From Saccopteryx bilineata (taxonomy: Eukaryota; Chordata; Mammalia; Chiroptera; Emballonuridae), in the NCBI RefSeq assembly GCF_036850765.1, contig NC_089498.1:75370305-75434304 (forward strand): DNA of 64,000 nt. The letters run 5' to 3'. Below are positions 1 to 11,735 of this stretch, in pieces. The notes beneath the pieces are model-generated. The model saw only the letters and a program-made list of their open reading frames with translations, searched no databases and had not been told where the DNA came from. Made by a program: the position numbers and the translations under genes. How positions within the stretch are numbered: position 1 is the first letter of the stretch; each line of letters begins with the position of its first letter.

Positions 1-795
1 TATTTCTAGATCTTCTTGGGTTGACATCAGCTATTATTTGTAATCTACTTTCGGATTTGGGCCACTTTGAAGTCTTGATTTGTTTGTTTTCTTACCAAGT
101 GATAGTCTTGTTTACTGATCTCAGCAGGGGGCTTATTTGAAACTGTATCCAGGAACGCGGTGGCTGTAACCTAAGACTCTGAAGGCCTCTTCTTCTAGTT
201 ACTCTCTCTGGGGGCAGGGTGTTTTCTCAGCTTCAGTAGGGGGAGGTGTATCTCAGATCTCCATGGAGACCTGAGTTACTGCCCCTCCTCCCCACTTATT
301 GTTTTCAGCTGTGTCTTGTTGCGCTAATTGGAGCTGGAGAGATGTCTGGAGATCTGTGACCCAGAAGCACTTTGTCTTTTGTTTTGTGGAAGGATCAACC
401 CCTTCCCCAGCTATGGCTGCCTCCAGCACTGCATTCCTCTGCCCCTCACCATCTCTCTCTCTCTCTCTCTTCCCTTTCCTTTTGGAAGACAAGCTGGCCT
501 TTTCAACACACCTTGTTCTCTGGTCGCCAGGCAAGTGGCTGTGAGCAGTATTTTCTGCTCTTTTCCTCGGAGTGAGAGCCCTTCTAGGCTCTCAGCCTCA
601 CCCCTCACCCCCGTTCCTGTAAGCAGGGGGGATTCAGGTGCTCCCTACCAGGTTTGTTGTGGCTTCTTCTTTGCTCCTTGGTTTTTCATGCTGATTATTC
701 ATAGATTAGTTTGTAATCCAGTTCGGTGGTGTGAGCTGGGAGTCTGTATGTCTGTCTACTCTGCTGCCATTTTCAGGTCTCCTGTGCAGGAGCCT
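1..795 (-). mobile_element. Probable L1 5' region (5' UTR), running off the left edge
   Basis: Read on the minus strand, this moderately GC-rich block starts abruptly at about 795, next to decayed L1 ORF2 in the same orientation. It contains an 'AAAATGGCAGCAGAGTAG' type segment typical of mammalian L1 5' ends. No ORF1 is recognised before the window ends. Interpretation: a younger L1 inserted into an older one. The open frames here carry no recognisable protein. Confidence 0.45.
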
Positions 796-2430
796 TTTAG
801 TGTGAGACAGTCCCAATTATTTATTTTTGCCCTTACTTCCCTTGCCTTTGGGTTTCAAATTCATAAATTGTTCTCTATGGCCAAGGTCCATGAGTTTAGT
901 ACCTGTTTTTTTCTGTGTAGTTTATTGTTTCAGGTCTTATATTTAAGTCTTTGATCCATTTTGAATTATTTTTGTGCAGGGGGACAAACTGTATTCAAGT
1001 TTTGTTCTTTTTCATGTGGCTTTCCAATATTCCCAGAACCATTAATTAGAGGATTTCTTTTCTCCATTGTGTTTTTGCCTCCTTTGTCGAATGATTTTTT
1101 TTTGTCCCTATATATGTAGTTCTATTTCTGTGCTCTCAATTCTGTGCCATTGGTCTGTGAGTGTGTGTTTAGTTTGTTTGTTTGTTTTGCCAATACGATG
1201 CTGTTTTGATTATCATGGCTCTATAGTCTAACTTGAAGTCAGATAATGTGATACCCCCAGCTTCATTCTTTTTCCTCAGGATTACTTTGGCAATTCAGGT
1301 ATTTTATGATTCCATATAAACCTGGTAATATTTTGTTCTATTTTTTTTAATGGCATTGGGATTTTGATGGGAATTGCATTACATTTGATTATTGCTTTGG
1401 GTTATATGGCCATTGTAACTATGTTAATTCTTCCAATCCATGAAAGTGGAATATTTTTCCATTTCATTGTGTCTTTTTCAATTTCTTTCAATAATTCACC
1501 ATTAAAATTTAGAAGACTGTATTAGACCAAACATGCAAAAACAAGAAAATATTTCTATTATTATTATTATTATTTTTGTATTTTTCTGAAGCTGGAAACA
1601 GGGAGGCAGTCAGACAGACTCCTGCATGCGCCCAACTGGGATCCACCTGGCATGCTCACCAGGGGGCGATGCTCTGCCCATCTGGGGCGTCACTCTGTTG
1701 TGACCAGAACCACTCTAGTGCCTGAGGCAGAGACCATGGAGCCATCCCCAGTGCCCGGGCCATCTTTGCTCCAATGGAGCCTTGGCTGCGGGAGGGGAAG
1801 AGAGAGACAGAGAGGAAGGAGAGGGGGAAGGGTGGAGAAGCAGATGGGCGCTTCTCCTGTGAGCCCTGGCCGGGAATTGAACCCGGGACTTCCGCACACC
1901 AGGCCGATGCTCTACCACTGAGCCAACCGGCCAGGGCCATTTCTATTATTTTTATCAGGAATTTTAACAAAACAAAAAAGACTTTGCATAGGATTGGTGT
2001 TCTCCTTTACATGTTTAATAGCATTTGCCAGTGATGCCATCTAGGTCTCAACTTTTGCTTTGTAGTAATGTTTTAAATTATGAATTAAATTTCTTTACTT
2101 GATATGAAGCTATGCAGACTACTTCTTCTTAAGTAAATTTTGGTAATTTTGTCTTTCAAGAAATTTGTCCATTCCTTGTAAGTCATTTTAGTGATATCAA
2201 TGTTAATAGTATTCCATTATTGTCCTTTTAATGTCTGTAGCATCTGTAGTAATGTCCCCTTTTAACACCTGGTATTGATAATTTGTTTCTTTTTTTCTCT
2301 GTTCTTTATTAGTCTAGCTAGAAGTTTGTCAATTTTATCAATCTATGGAAGAAATCTGCTTTTGGTTTCACTGAATGTCTCTATACTCTGTCTATCTTCT
2401 ATTTCATTTATTTTTGCCTTTTTTTGTTTG
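796..2430 (-). mobile_element. Old L1 ORF2 fragment, interrupted by a SINE
   Basis: 796-1550 on the minus strand matches the C-terminal third of L1 ORF2 (the LNIRPETIK and LPDFKLYY regions are recognisable through frameshifts). 1951-2430 resumes with ORF2 sequence nearer the start of the reverse transcriptase. A family A SINE (1563-1938) splits it. Decayed, no intact frame. Confidence 0.75.
1563..1938 (-). mobile_element. tRNA-derived SINE, family A
   Basis: Family A as used in this annotation: a tRNA-like head (CCCTGGCCGGTTGGCTCAG, B box GGTTCGATTCC), then a body with GGAGAAGCGCC, 'AAGGCTCCATTGGAGCA' and a TCTGTCTGACTG end before an A-rich tail, 340-390 bp in all. Here it is reversed, tail at left, with a target duplication ATTTCTATTATT at 1551-1562 and 1939-1950. 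It carries a CTCF-like site at 1656-1669. Confidence 0.92.
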
Positions 2431-2439
2431 ATTTGTTTT

Positions 2440-2900
2440 TTAAGCCTTAAAAAAAACACCTTTATTGAAATATAATTGATATACCATATATCTGAACAAT
2501 TTAAAATGTACAACTTGCTAAGTTATAGCATTGTACAGGATTCTTCATTCATCATTGTAATCAATTTTAGGACATTTTCATTACCCCCCCCAAAAAAAAA
2601 CCCTATACCACTAGCTAATCACTCCCTAATTCTCTATCCCCAGGCAACCACTAATCTGCTTTCTTCTCTATAGACTTGCCTATTCTGGACATTTAAAATA
2701 GAGTCATACAATATGTGGTCCTATGTATTGGGGGTTCATCCATCTTGAGCAGATATCAGTACTTCATTTCTTTTTATCACTAATATTTCATTGTATGGCT
2801 TTTCTACCTTTTTAAGGATTATACTTAGATTAAGTTTGGATCTTCAAACATGGCCATTTTTGTTGTAAACTTTTATCTAAGCACTAATTATTTCCATCAT
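2440..2900 (-). mobile_element. Old L1 3' end fragment
   Basis: Reads on the minus strand as an ancient L1 3' region; the plus strand shows the familiar TTTATTGAAATATAATTGA and 'GGACATTTAAAATAGAGTCATACAATATG' type blocks. Decayed. Confidence 0.7.
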
Positions 2901-3000
2901 AATTATCAAGTTTCTTCTCTATTCTTTTTCTGATTGAATACATTGGGGTTTTTCTATAGTATCACTATTATTTTGTTTTTATGTTATTTATTTATGTTTA

Positions 3001-3359
3001 CTTTTTTTCTTCTTTTCCAAGTGAGAGGGAAGGAGATAGACTCCCATATGCGCCCCAACTGGGATTCACCTGGCAACCCCTTCTAGGATTGATGCTCTGC
3101 CCATCTGGAGACATGCTCACAACTGAGCTATTTTTAGTGCCTGAGGTGGGGGCTCTACAGAGCCATCCTTAGCACCTGGGGCCATTGCACTTGAACCAAT
3201 CAAGCCATGGCTGCAGAAGGAGAAGAGATAGAGAGGGGAGGGGAGAGGGAAGAGGAGAGAAGCAGATGGTTGCTTCTCCTGTGTGCCCTGACCAGGAATT
3301 GAACCTGGACATCCACACTCCAGGTTGACACTCTACCACTGAGCCAACCTGCCAGGACC
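3001..3359 (-). mobile_element. Old family A SINE
   Basis: Reversed copy with a diverged head at right (GAGCCAACCTGCCAGGACC) and A-tail side at left. More decayed than the other family A copies; the CTCF-like motif is lost. Confidence 0.8.
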
Positions 3360-3536
3360 TATAATATTCTTAATATCCCCAAAAAGAGGTAATAGGATGA
3401 AGAACATGACTTCTGGTGAATATGTCCATCAGGGTCACTATAATAGTCCCTGAAAAATTGAAAGATAACTTAATAAAGAGCTCCATCACAATCAGTACAT
3501 TTCTGTCATTTGTCCTTTATTGTTATTGATTTTATT

Positions 3537-3901
3537 TTTAAAAAGATTTTATTTATTGATTTCACAGAGAGAGAGAGATGGGAACAAGAATTATCAAATC
3601 ATAGTTTCTTCACTTTAGTTGTTAATTGCTTGCTTGTCATATGTACCTTGACCAGGCAAACCCAGAGTTTCAAACTGACAACCTCAGTGATCCAGGTCAA
3701 TGCTCTATCCACTGTGCCACCACAGGTCAGGCTATTTTTTAAAAATTAATTTTAAAGAGAGGAAAGGGGGAGAGAGATTGATATGTTGTTTCACTTATTT
3801 ATGCATTCATTGGTTGTTTCTTGCATGTGCCCTGATCTGGGATGGAACCCACAATTGTGGCATATTAGACAATACTCTAACCACCTGAGCTACCTGGCCA
3901 T
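3537..3901 (-). mobile_element. Two adjacent old tRNA-derived SINEs
   Basis: 3537-3732 is a reversed family B SINE (the short type defined in the 11130-11308 entry), ending CCACCACAGGTCAGGC. 3733-3901 is a second reversed tRNA-derived copy whose head reads ACCTGAGCTACCTGGCCA. Both are diverged. Confidence 0.75.
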
Positions 3902-3950
3902 AGTCTATCATCTTGTTTTTCTGTTGCTTTTGGTTTCTTTGTTGTTGTTT

Positions 3951-4139
3951 TTTTTACTTTTGTTCATTTTAGAGAGGAGAAGGAGAGACAGAGAGGAGAG
4001 ACAGGGAGAGAGAAGGGGGGGAGGAGCTGGAAGCATCAACTCCCATATGTGCCTTGACCAGGCAAGCCCAGGGTTTCTAACCGGCGACCTCAGCATTTCC
4101 AGGTCGATGCTTTATCCACTTCGCCACCACAGGTCAGGC
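3951..4139 (-). mobile_element. Family B SINE
   Basis: Reversed short SINE with a GA-rich tail side at left and head CCACCACAGGTCAGGC at right. Better preserved than its neighbours. Confidence 0.85.
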
Positions 4140-4159
4140 GTTTTTTTACTTTTGTATCA

Positions 4160-4845
4160 CTTTATTTTTTTACTGAATTTATTGGGATGACATTAATAAA
4201 ATTATACAGGTGTCAGGTACACCATTCTACAATGTGTTGGATCATAGTAATTTTAATTTTAATTTTTTGAGAAACCTCCATACTGTTTTTGGTAGTGGCT
4301 ATACCATGAATACATTTATTTTTAAACCTTTTTTGATATTATACTATAAACATTAAAAGTTAAATATTTTCCTGTAAGTGTTGCTATATCCCACAGGCTT
4401 GATAATTAGTACTTTTACTGTTTTTCATAATTTTCATTCTGGTGTGTAAAGCTCATTCTCTAGATTCCTTGGGAATGAATCATAGGAACAATATTTTCTG
4501 AGTTTCCTGCATAGACAGATTAGTCTGTGCACTTTATGCTCAAAGGTTAGTTATGATGGGTAAAATATCCCTTGTTCACACTTTTTTTCCTTGACTATCT
4601 CAAATATATTAATCCATTGTCTTCTGGGATAAAATGTTGCTGTCAATATCTGATGATGATTAATTTTCTCTCCCTTATAAGTAGTGAAGACTTTTGGCCA
4701 AAATGCTCAAAAGAATTCCCCCTACAACCTTTAAAATCTAGTTAATTTTCCAGGAATGGTTTGGTGTTGGTCATTCTGACTTATTCTCAGATACATAATG
4801 GGCTCTTTCAAAATATAGTTTTAAATATTTTTATTTTAAGTATGT
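4160..4845 (-). mobile_element. Old L1/HAL1-like fragments
   Basis: 4160-4250 resembles a reversed L1 3' end (TTTATTGGGATGACATTAAT). The remainder reads as decayed minus-strand L1 or half-L1 sequence. No frame survives. Confidence 0.5.
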
Positions 4846-4853
4846 GTTGTGGC

Positions 4854-5128
4854 CAGAGATAGATTAAGGTCAGTTGAGGTGCCAGGCACAGAAGAAAATA
4901 TTGGGCCCCTTAAGAAAAAGAGAGAGAGAGAGACAGGGAAAATAAAAATATACGTTAACCACATTTTTAAATAAATAAAAAATATTAGGTACGATTAAGG
5001 TTAAAATTGTACATATGAAACCAAACAGTGTCATTAGAAAAAAGTGGAAAGTTGGGGTTTTGCAGGGTCCTTTAAAAGTCAGGGCCCAGGGTGCACGCCA
5101 GGTGCGCCCACCATTAAATTCACCTCTA
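4854..5128. mobile_element. Probable non-autonomous hAT element
   Basis: About 275 bp flanked by an 8-bp near-duplication (GTTGTGGC at 4846-4853, GTTGTGAC at 5129-5136). The ends are imperfect inverted repeats (CAGAGATAGATTAAG and the reverse complement of TTAAATTCACCTCTA). The GGTGCC / GGGCCC composition near the ends is like known vertebrate hAT MITEs. No coding capacity. Confidence 0.6.
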
Positions 5129-5136
5129 GTTGTGAC

Positions 5137-5470
5137 CCTGGCCAGTTAGCTCAGTTGGTTAAGAGCATCATCCTGGAACAACAAGGTTGAGGTTTGATCC
5201 CCAGTCAGGGCAGAGAGGAGGCAACCAATGAGTGCACAACTGAGTAAAACAACAAATGAATGCTTCCTTTACCTCTCCCCCCTCTCTCTCTTCCTCTGTC
5301 TCTAAAAATACATAAATTACAGCCTGTCTGGAAAGCTCCATTGGTTTCAGAGTTATCCTGGAGCACAAAGGTTGCTAGTTCAATTCTCTGGTCAGGCCGC
5401 ATGCAGGAGCAGCTCGATGTTCCTCTCTCCCTGCTTCTCCCACACTCCTACCCCCCCCCCCAAATAAAAG
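5137..5470 (+). mobile_element. Two old tRNA-derived SINEs in tandem
   Basis: 5137-5315: head CCTGGCCAGTTAGCTCAGTT with a TC-rich 3' part and A-rich tail. 5320-5470: a second diverged head ending GGTTGCTAGTTCAATTC, then TC-rich sequence and a C-run. These differ from families A to C and look older. Confidence 0.7.
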
Positions 5471-5890
5471 AACATGTTGTGTTAGTTCCAGCCCACTGAT
5501 AGTGATGCTATTGGCTGGGGTTGCCTGAGCCATTACTTGTCTAGTTATTATGATTGTAGGGCACGCCTCAGGAAACCTTGGAGAACTAGATTACTCACAG
5601 GCCCTGGGCGGGGTGCAGGGATGCCCAATGGCCACAGAACGAGGTCATGACTAGAAAAGGAGGGAGCACAGACCTGGCTCTATTAGGGACTGGAGGTAAG
5701 GTGCCAGGGTTTCGAAGGTTCATTCTTTATTGGTAAGCTTCAAGTATAAGAATATAAATTAGTGTATGGGAAGGAAAAATCAGGGACACTTAAGTGATCA
5801 GTATTATAGGTTACCCAGGATTTCTAAAAGGGGAGTTTTATGAGTGCGAGAAGCCTGGTTCCTTGTGTAGTTATTTTGCTTGTAGCTGTG
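5471..5890. other. Unassigned intergenic DNA
   Basis: No repeat family, gene or RNA recognised between the old SINEs and the ERV. Confidence 0.5.
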
Positions 5891-6239
5891 TGTGGGGCAG
5901 CTGTGTTAGGCTTGCTCGAGGGGTTACCAGCTGCACTTCACCTGATTAGTGCGTGAACACGTGGCAGAAGCACATGTGCATAACCTATGTAAGGCTATGG
6001 GTGCTTGCGCTGGAGAGATGAGAGATTGGGAACTGCGAATGCATGGATTGCCTGTCTGCCAGCAACTGTGAGGGGCTACTTTGCTGTTTGCCTGAGAGGC
6101 GGTTTCTCCTGCCTGTGTGCTTGTCTGCCATTGTGAGACTTTATTAAATGGATGGCCCAACCCTTTCTGGCTCTGCAGTTTTTCTACTATCTTCCCGAAT
6201 TCAGTGTGGACCTGACTGGCCTTGGCCACCGGCATTACA
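5891..6239 (+). repeat. ERV 5' LTR
   Basis: Starts TG and ends CA, with an ATTAAA-like signal near 6144. The U3 start is shared with the copy at 8396. Confidence 0.75.
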
Positions 6240-8013
6240 TCTGGCGTAGCGGGCAGGGTTCGGAGCAGGTTGGTTTGGAGCCGCCGACACCCTTGAGGGG
6301 TGGAATAGAGGAGTGGCTGTTCCCAGTGGCTCTCCTGTGGGGGACCGTGGGCTGGGTGTATTTTACAATCCTATGAGAAGAAACCAAGAGCTCTGTGCAA
6401 GAAGCTGAATGAGGTCAAAAGCTCCAGAATGAGCTGCATACTGAGCAGCAACGACTGTATGAACTAGAGCGAGCGCTGGAGAGGGAGGCCGACCGGGTCC
6501 GAGAGGTGCAGGCTGAACTAGAGCGGTCTCTGGACAAGGAGTTACGGGTTTGCAAGTTGCAGTTTGCCTTGGAAGCTGGACACTGGTGGTGACAGCTGTT
6601 GGAGAAACAATGGCAGATTCAGGAGCTGGAGAGTCACCTTCAGGCTGAGACCCGGCAGCCACAGGAGCCAAAGTGGGCGCAGAAACTGCATTCCTGCAGG
6701 CAGAGCGGCTCTGAGTCAGCGGGAACAGGTGTTTCTGACTCTTCTGAAGAGCAAGCTCAAGCTGCAACTGCCATCTGCAGACTGGGGGCCCAGCCAGTGG
6801 TCACCAAGAAGGTAAAGACCCAGCAGCCAGGAGTCCCTCAGGGGCAGCCACGGCCTCCTCCCCAGGTAGTGGAGCACTCTGTGGTCCGGCCCCACAGCCA
6901 GGCAGAGCTGATGGAGTTGGGGGCATAATTCAGGCAGAAACCTGCTGAGCCCCTGGCAGCCTGCTTGGTGCGGCTGAGGACATAGGGATGATGGCATCAT
7001 GCTCTCCAGAACAGATGGACCCAAAGGCTGTGAGGGCTGCTGCCCATGCTGTCCCCCAGACGAACAAGAGAAACAGTCCTGTGAAAGTTACCTGAACACA
7101 GATGTGGGTAGATTTGATTGCAGCAAGGGCAAATAGAGAGAAATTAGATGACAAGCCTAATAGTCTTGTTGGAGCTTTGGCGGCACCTTGAATCAGAACA
7201 GAGGTTCCAGCCGCCGAAAAAGCAGGGGAAGCAAGTGGCCCTGGCAGCTGGAGGAAAATGGCTGGAGTCAGGTTACAGGATCCCAAGACCCATTGTCCCA
7301 GTTTGAATGGGGAATGGGTGAGGGACCCCTCTGACAGGGATGGGCAGGGGCCAGAGGCCCCATGTGAAATTGGCAATCCACTGGTCCCCTTCTAATGTGC
7401 AGCAGGTGTTGGCATCAGCAGGTAATAGGTGCTTAACAGCAGCAGCAGCAGCAGCTAAGAGAACTGTTAAGGTGACACAGGCCTTGAATGTATTTGACCC
7501 CGCCAGGCCCTGTGAGCTTTTGAGGGGTCTGGATGGGGCTTGTGGCAATGGACAGCATTTATGGAAAGGCGCTGAGGTCCATTAATAAAGAGCTATATGG
7601 CTAGTTGCCTGTAATGAACCTTTACCTTGGTGATTTGCACAGACAGCTGGGCTATCATGGACCGACTCTTGGACTGCGACCAGAAGTGGGCACTGGCTCC
7701 CTTGATGGACACATTGCTCGTGGACAGTACTATGACAGACCCTGATGTGTATGTTTGGGGGGGACTATGGCACCTGTGGAGGCCCTCCTGCACCGGGAAG
7801 CTGCTCTCACTCAGTTGCAGACACACCAACGACACGTTTTGCTCTCCATGGCCATGGCCCTGGACTGTACAGGCCCCCCTAGGATGGGTGGCTTTATTGG
7901 CACCGTGGGTGGGCCTCCAGTTCGCATCTTAGGCAAAGTGCTCAGGGAGACATTTTGAAGGGCACCTTTGTAATTATTGTAATTACTGTGTAACTTTTGC
8001 TGTTGCTGTAGTC

Positions 8014-8333
8014 CAGGGGTCAGGAACCTTTTTGGCTGAGACAGCCATGAATGCCACATATTTTAAAATGTAATTCCGTGAGAGCCATACAACGACCTGT
8101 GTACATTATGCATTATCCAATAAAAATTTGGTGTTGTCCCGAAGGACAGCTGTGATTGGCTCCAGCCACCCGCAACCATGAACATGAGCGGTAGGAAATG
8201 TAATGGATTGTAATACATGAGAATGCTTTATACTTTTAACATTTTTTTTTTTTATTAAAGATTTGTCTGTGAGCCAGATGCAGCCATCAAAAGAGCCACA
8301 TCTGCCTCGTGAGCCATAGGTTCCCAACCCCTG
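8014..8333. mobile_element. hAT-type MITE with perfect 8-bp target duplication
   Basis: 320 bp. Ends are inverted repeats CAGGGGTCAGGAACC (8014-8028) and GGTTCCCAACCCCTG (8319-8333). Target duplication CTGTAGTC at 8006-8013 and 8334-8341, identical. No ORF of note. Inserted in ERV internal DNA, so younger than the ERV. Confidence 0.92.
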
Positions 8334-8395
8334 CTGTAGTCTCTATAGATGTCATGTAGATTGATTGTAAAGCGAGCAACCCTAAAGGGGTGGAA

Positions 8396-8523
8396 TGTGG
8401 GGCAGCTGTGTTAGCCTTGCTCGCGGGGTAACCAGCTGCAAGCACTTTGCCTGATTGGTGCATGAGCATATGGCAGAGGCACGTGTGCATAGGTTATACA
8501 AGGCTCTGGGTGCTTTATAAACC
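8396..8523 (+). repeat. ERV 3' LTR, truncated
   Basis: Aligns to the first ~125 bp of the 5' LTR and then breaks off. The 11-mer TTATTTTGCTT follows within about 10 bp, and the same 11-mer lies at 5871-5881 just before the 5' LTR. Confidence 0.7.
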
Positions 8524-8746
8524 CTTCCCACACTTATTTTGCTTATTGTACCACAAAAATAATTAAAATAATATATAAAAATACCTTATACTGCAAAATC
8601 CTGCAATATAGAGAAAAATAGGATACAAAATTAGATATATACAATTTAAAAATCCATGATACAGTGAGACCACGAAAAGTGAACTGTAATATGACTGTAT
8701 ATATACACCCAGAAATGAAATTGCTAGATCATATAGTAACTTTAAT

Positions 8747-9136
8747 TTTTTTTTTTGTATTTTTCTGAAGCTGGAAATGGGGAGAGACAGTCAGACAGAC
8801 TCCCGCATGCACCCGACTGGGATCCACCCGGCACGCCCACCAGGGGCAAAGCTCTGCCCACCAGGGGGCGATGCTCTGTCCCTCCGGGGCGTCGCTCTGC
8901 CGCGACCAGAGCCACTCTAGCGCCTGGGGCAGAGGCCAAGGAGGCATCCCCAGCGCCTGGGCCATCTTTGCTCCAATGGAGCCTTGACTGCGGGAGGGGA
9001 AGCGAGAGACAGAGAGGAAGGAGGGGGGGGTGGAGAAGCAAACAGGCGCTTCTCCTATGTGCCCTGGCCAGGAATTGAACCCGGGTCCCCCGCACGCCAG
9101 GCCGACGCTCTACCGCTGAGCTAACCGGCCAGGGCC
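8747..9136 (-). mobile_element. Family A SINE
   Basis: Reversed, well preserved, ending GCTAACCGGCCAGGGCC. Target duplication TAGTAACTTTAATTTTTT on both sides. Contains two copies of the CACCAGGGG(G) unit; the second (8858-8871) is a near-consensus CTCF motif. Confidence 0.93.
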
Positions 9137-11060
9137 TAGTAACTTTAATTTTTTGAGGAGTCACCATACCATGTGCCACAGTGGCTTCGCACATTCTTAC
9201 CTACATTGCTATGCGCTAGGATTCCAATTTCTTGATAGCCTCAGCAACAATCATTCTTTTTCTTTTAGTGGTAGTAGCTATCTTAAAGGGTGTGAGATGT
9301 AATCTCACTACGGTTTGGAATTGCATTTCCCTAATAATTAGTGATGAGCATCTTTTCATGTGTTTATTGGCCATTAATACATCTTGGATTGGCTATTCAA
9401 GTCCTTGATCCATTTTTAAAATCAGATTATTGTCAAGTTACAAGTATTTATTTCTGGGCTCGCTATTCAATTTCAATTGTCTATGTCTGTCCTTATGCCA
9501 GCACCACACTGTTTTTGATTACTATAGCTTTGGAGTAAGTGTTGGAATCAGGAAGTGTGAGGCCTCTATTGGTACTCTTTTTCAAGGCTGTTTTGGCTTA
9601 GTTAGGGTACTTTAAGATTCCAAATTAATTTTAGGAAAGTTTTTTCTATTTTTGTAAAAGCCTTCATTGGGATTTTGACTGGGATATTTTTCCATCTTTT
9701 CACTTTCAATCTGTGCATGTCTTTAGATCTAGAGTGTGTCTCTTTCAGACAGCATTTACTTAGGTCATGGTTTTTGTCCATTATGTCAATTTATGTCTTT
9801 TGATTAGGGAGCTTAATCCCTTTACATGTAAAGTAGTTACTGATAGGGATGTACTACTTTTACCTTTTTATGTCTCACAGCTTTTTTGGCCCATTTCCTC
9901 TATTACTGCTGTCCTTTGTGTTCAGTTGATATTTTTTAATATTTTAATTCCTTTTCCTTTCCCTTTGTATATATTCTATAGATAATTTTCTTTGTGGTTA
10001 CTATGAGGACTACATATAACATCCTAAAGTTGTAATGATCCAATTTGAAATGATACCAACTTAATTGCACAGAAAAACTCTACTGGTTTACAGCTCCACT
10101 CCTGTTAGTGAAGTCGCTAATCACATCTTTATATATTGTGTACCCATTAACACAGATTGATACTTTCTTAAGCATTTGTCTTTTAAATCATATAGAAGTG
10201 GAGCTGCAAACCAAAATTACAATATTGATTTTTCTATTGCTCATGTTTACATTTACTCTTTATGCTTTGATATGGCTTTAAGTCAATGCCTACTATTCTT
10301 TCAACTTGAAGTGTTTCCTGCAGGGCAGATTTAGCAGGCTCCCAGCTTTGTTTACCTGGGAATAAACTCCCAGCTTCGTTTACCTGGGAATGTCTTTAAA
10401 TTCGCCCTCATTTTTATAGGACACATGCTAAATTATAGAATTCTCAATTGACCTATTTTTTTCTTTCAGCACTTTAAATGTGTTATCTTACTGTCTTCTG
10501 GCCTCTTAGGCTTCTGACAAGAAAGCCACTGATAATTTTATTCACGATTCTTGTCCATGACATCAATTTTCTTACTGCTTCCAAGATTCTGTGTTTGGCT
10601 TTTAAGAGTTTAATTAAAATGTGTCTTTAAATTTATCCTACTTGGATTCTTTAAGCTTTTGGGATTTGTAGATCCTCAGCTTCAAATTTGAGAAATTGAT
10701 AATTTTTTTCAAATGATCTCTCAGCAACTATCTTCCTCAAGGATTCATGAAACACATATATTGAGCTGCTTGATGGCATCCACATGTCCCTTTGGCTCTG
10801 TGCCTTTCTCTTCATTCTTTCTTTTTTGTTCCTCACACTTGCTATTTTAAATACCTGGCTTCAGGTTTGCCGATTTATTATTATTCTACCTATTTAAGCC
10901 TACTGTTGAACCCCTCAAGCCATTTTTTCAATTCAGTTATTGTATTTTTCAGCTCCAGAATTGTTTGGTTCTTCTTAATTTTTATCCTTTTGTAGATATT
11001 CTCATAACATTTTCCTCCTTTCAGTTCCTTGTCCATATTTCCCTTAGCTCTTTTAAGAGG

Positions 11061-11566
11061 TTTTTTTTGTTGTTTGTGACAGAGACAGAGGAACAGATGG
11101 GAGGGGAGAGATGAAAATAATCGGTTCTTGCCTGACCTGTGGTGGCGCAGTGGATAAAGTGTCGACCTGGAAACGCTGATGTCGCCAATTCAAAACCCTG
11201 GGCTTGCCTGGTCAAGGCACATATGGGAGTTGATGCTTCTTGCTCTTCCCCCTTCTCTCTCTCTCTCCCCTCTCTATAATGAATAAATAAAATCTTAAAA
11301 AAAAAAATTCAGTTCTTTGTTGCTGCACCTTAGTTGTTCATTGATTGCTTTCTCCTATGTTCCTTGACCAGGGGGCTACAGCAAAGTGAGTGACCCTTTG
11401 CTCTGGCCAGCAACTTGGGCTCAAGCCAGCGACTATGAGGTCATGTCTATGATCCTATACTCAAGCCAGCAGCCCCGTGCTCAAGTCAGCAACCTTGGGG
11501 TTTTGAACCTGGGTCCTTTGCGTTCCAGTCATATGCTTTATTCACTGTGCCACCACCTGGTCAGGC
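11061..11566 (-). mobile_element. Family C SINE (long), interrupted
   Basis: Family C as used here: head TGACCAGGCGGTGGCGCAGTG, then repeated GCTGGCTTGAGC-like units, 'AGAAAGCAATCAATGAACAA' and a CTCTCTCC tail. This copy is reversed (head CCACCACCTGGTCAGGC at right), diverged and split by the forward family B SINE at 11130-11308. Confidence 0.85.
11130..11308 (+). mobile_element. Family B SINE
   Basis: Family B as used here: a short (~190 bp) tRNA-derived SINE with head GCCTGACCTGTGGTGGCGCA, 'CTTGCCTGGTCAAGGCACAT', a TC-rich stretch, and an AATGAATAAATAAA tail. Inserted into the tail-proximal part of a family C copy. Confidence 0.9.
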
Positions 11567-11735
11567 AAAATGAGTGTTTAAAGTCTTTGTTTAGTATACC
11601 CAGTGTCTATTTTTCTTCAGAAATGGTTTTTTTCCATATAACTTTTCTCTTTGAATGGGCATGTTTTCCCGTTTCTTTGTATAGCTGGTAATTTTCATTT
11701 TGGTTGAAATTCATGTTTGAGAAAACCTGTCCCAT

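Larger units (their letters stand above)
5891..8523 (+). mobile_element. Decayed endogenous retrovirus with LTRs
   Basis: A 5' LTR of about 350 bp (5891-6239, begins TGTGGGGCAGCTGTG, ends GGCATTACA) and a partial 3' LTR (8396-8523) share their first ~125 bp with roughly 80% identity. The internal region has a broken gag-like stretch (about 6364-7010): an N-terminal coiled-coil-rich part with in-frame stops, then a Pro-rich segment. I suspect an ERVL-like (class III) relationship. No pol or env is recognisable, and the rest is short broken frames. The 3' LTR stops just after a TATAAA. A hAT MITE is inserted at 8014-8333. The identity between LTRs implies an old insertion. Confidence 0.75.
8700..11735 (-). 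mobile_element. Old L1/HAL1-like element, split by SINEs
   Basis: 8700-8746 and 9138-10300 read on the minus strand as decayed L1 ORF2. 10400-11055 and 11567-11735 resemble the coiled-coil-encoding part of L1/HAL1. SINEs at 8747-9136 and 11061-11566 interrupt it. Confidence 0.65.

Noticed and set aside
328..954. 208-codon open frame near the left edge
   Set aside because: Spans a putative L1 5' region and antisense L1 ORF2; no recognisable domains.
6363..7376. Long antisense open frames across the ERV interior
   Set aside because: They are shadows of the broken gag-like sense region and have no recognised similarity.
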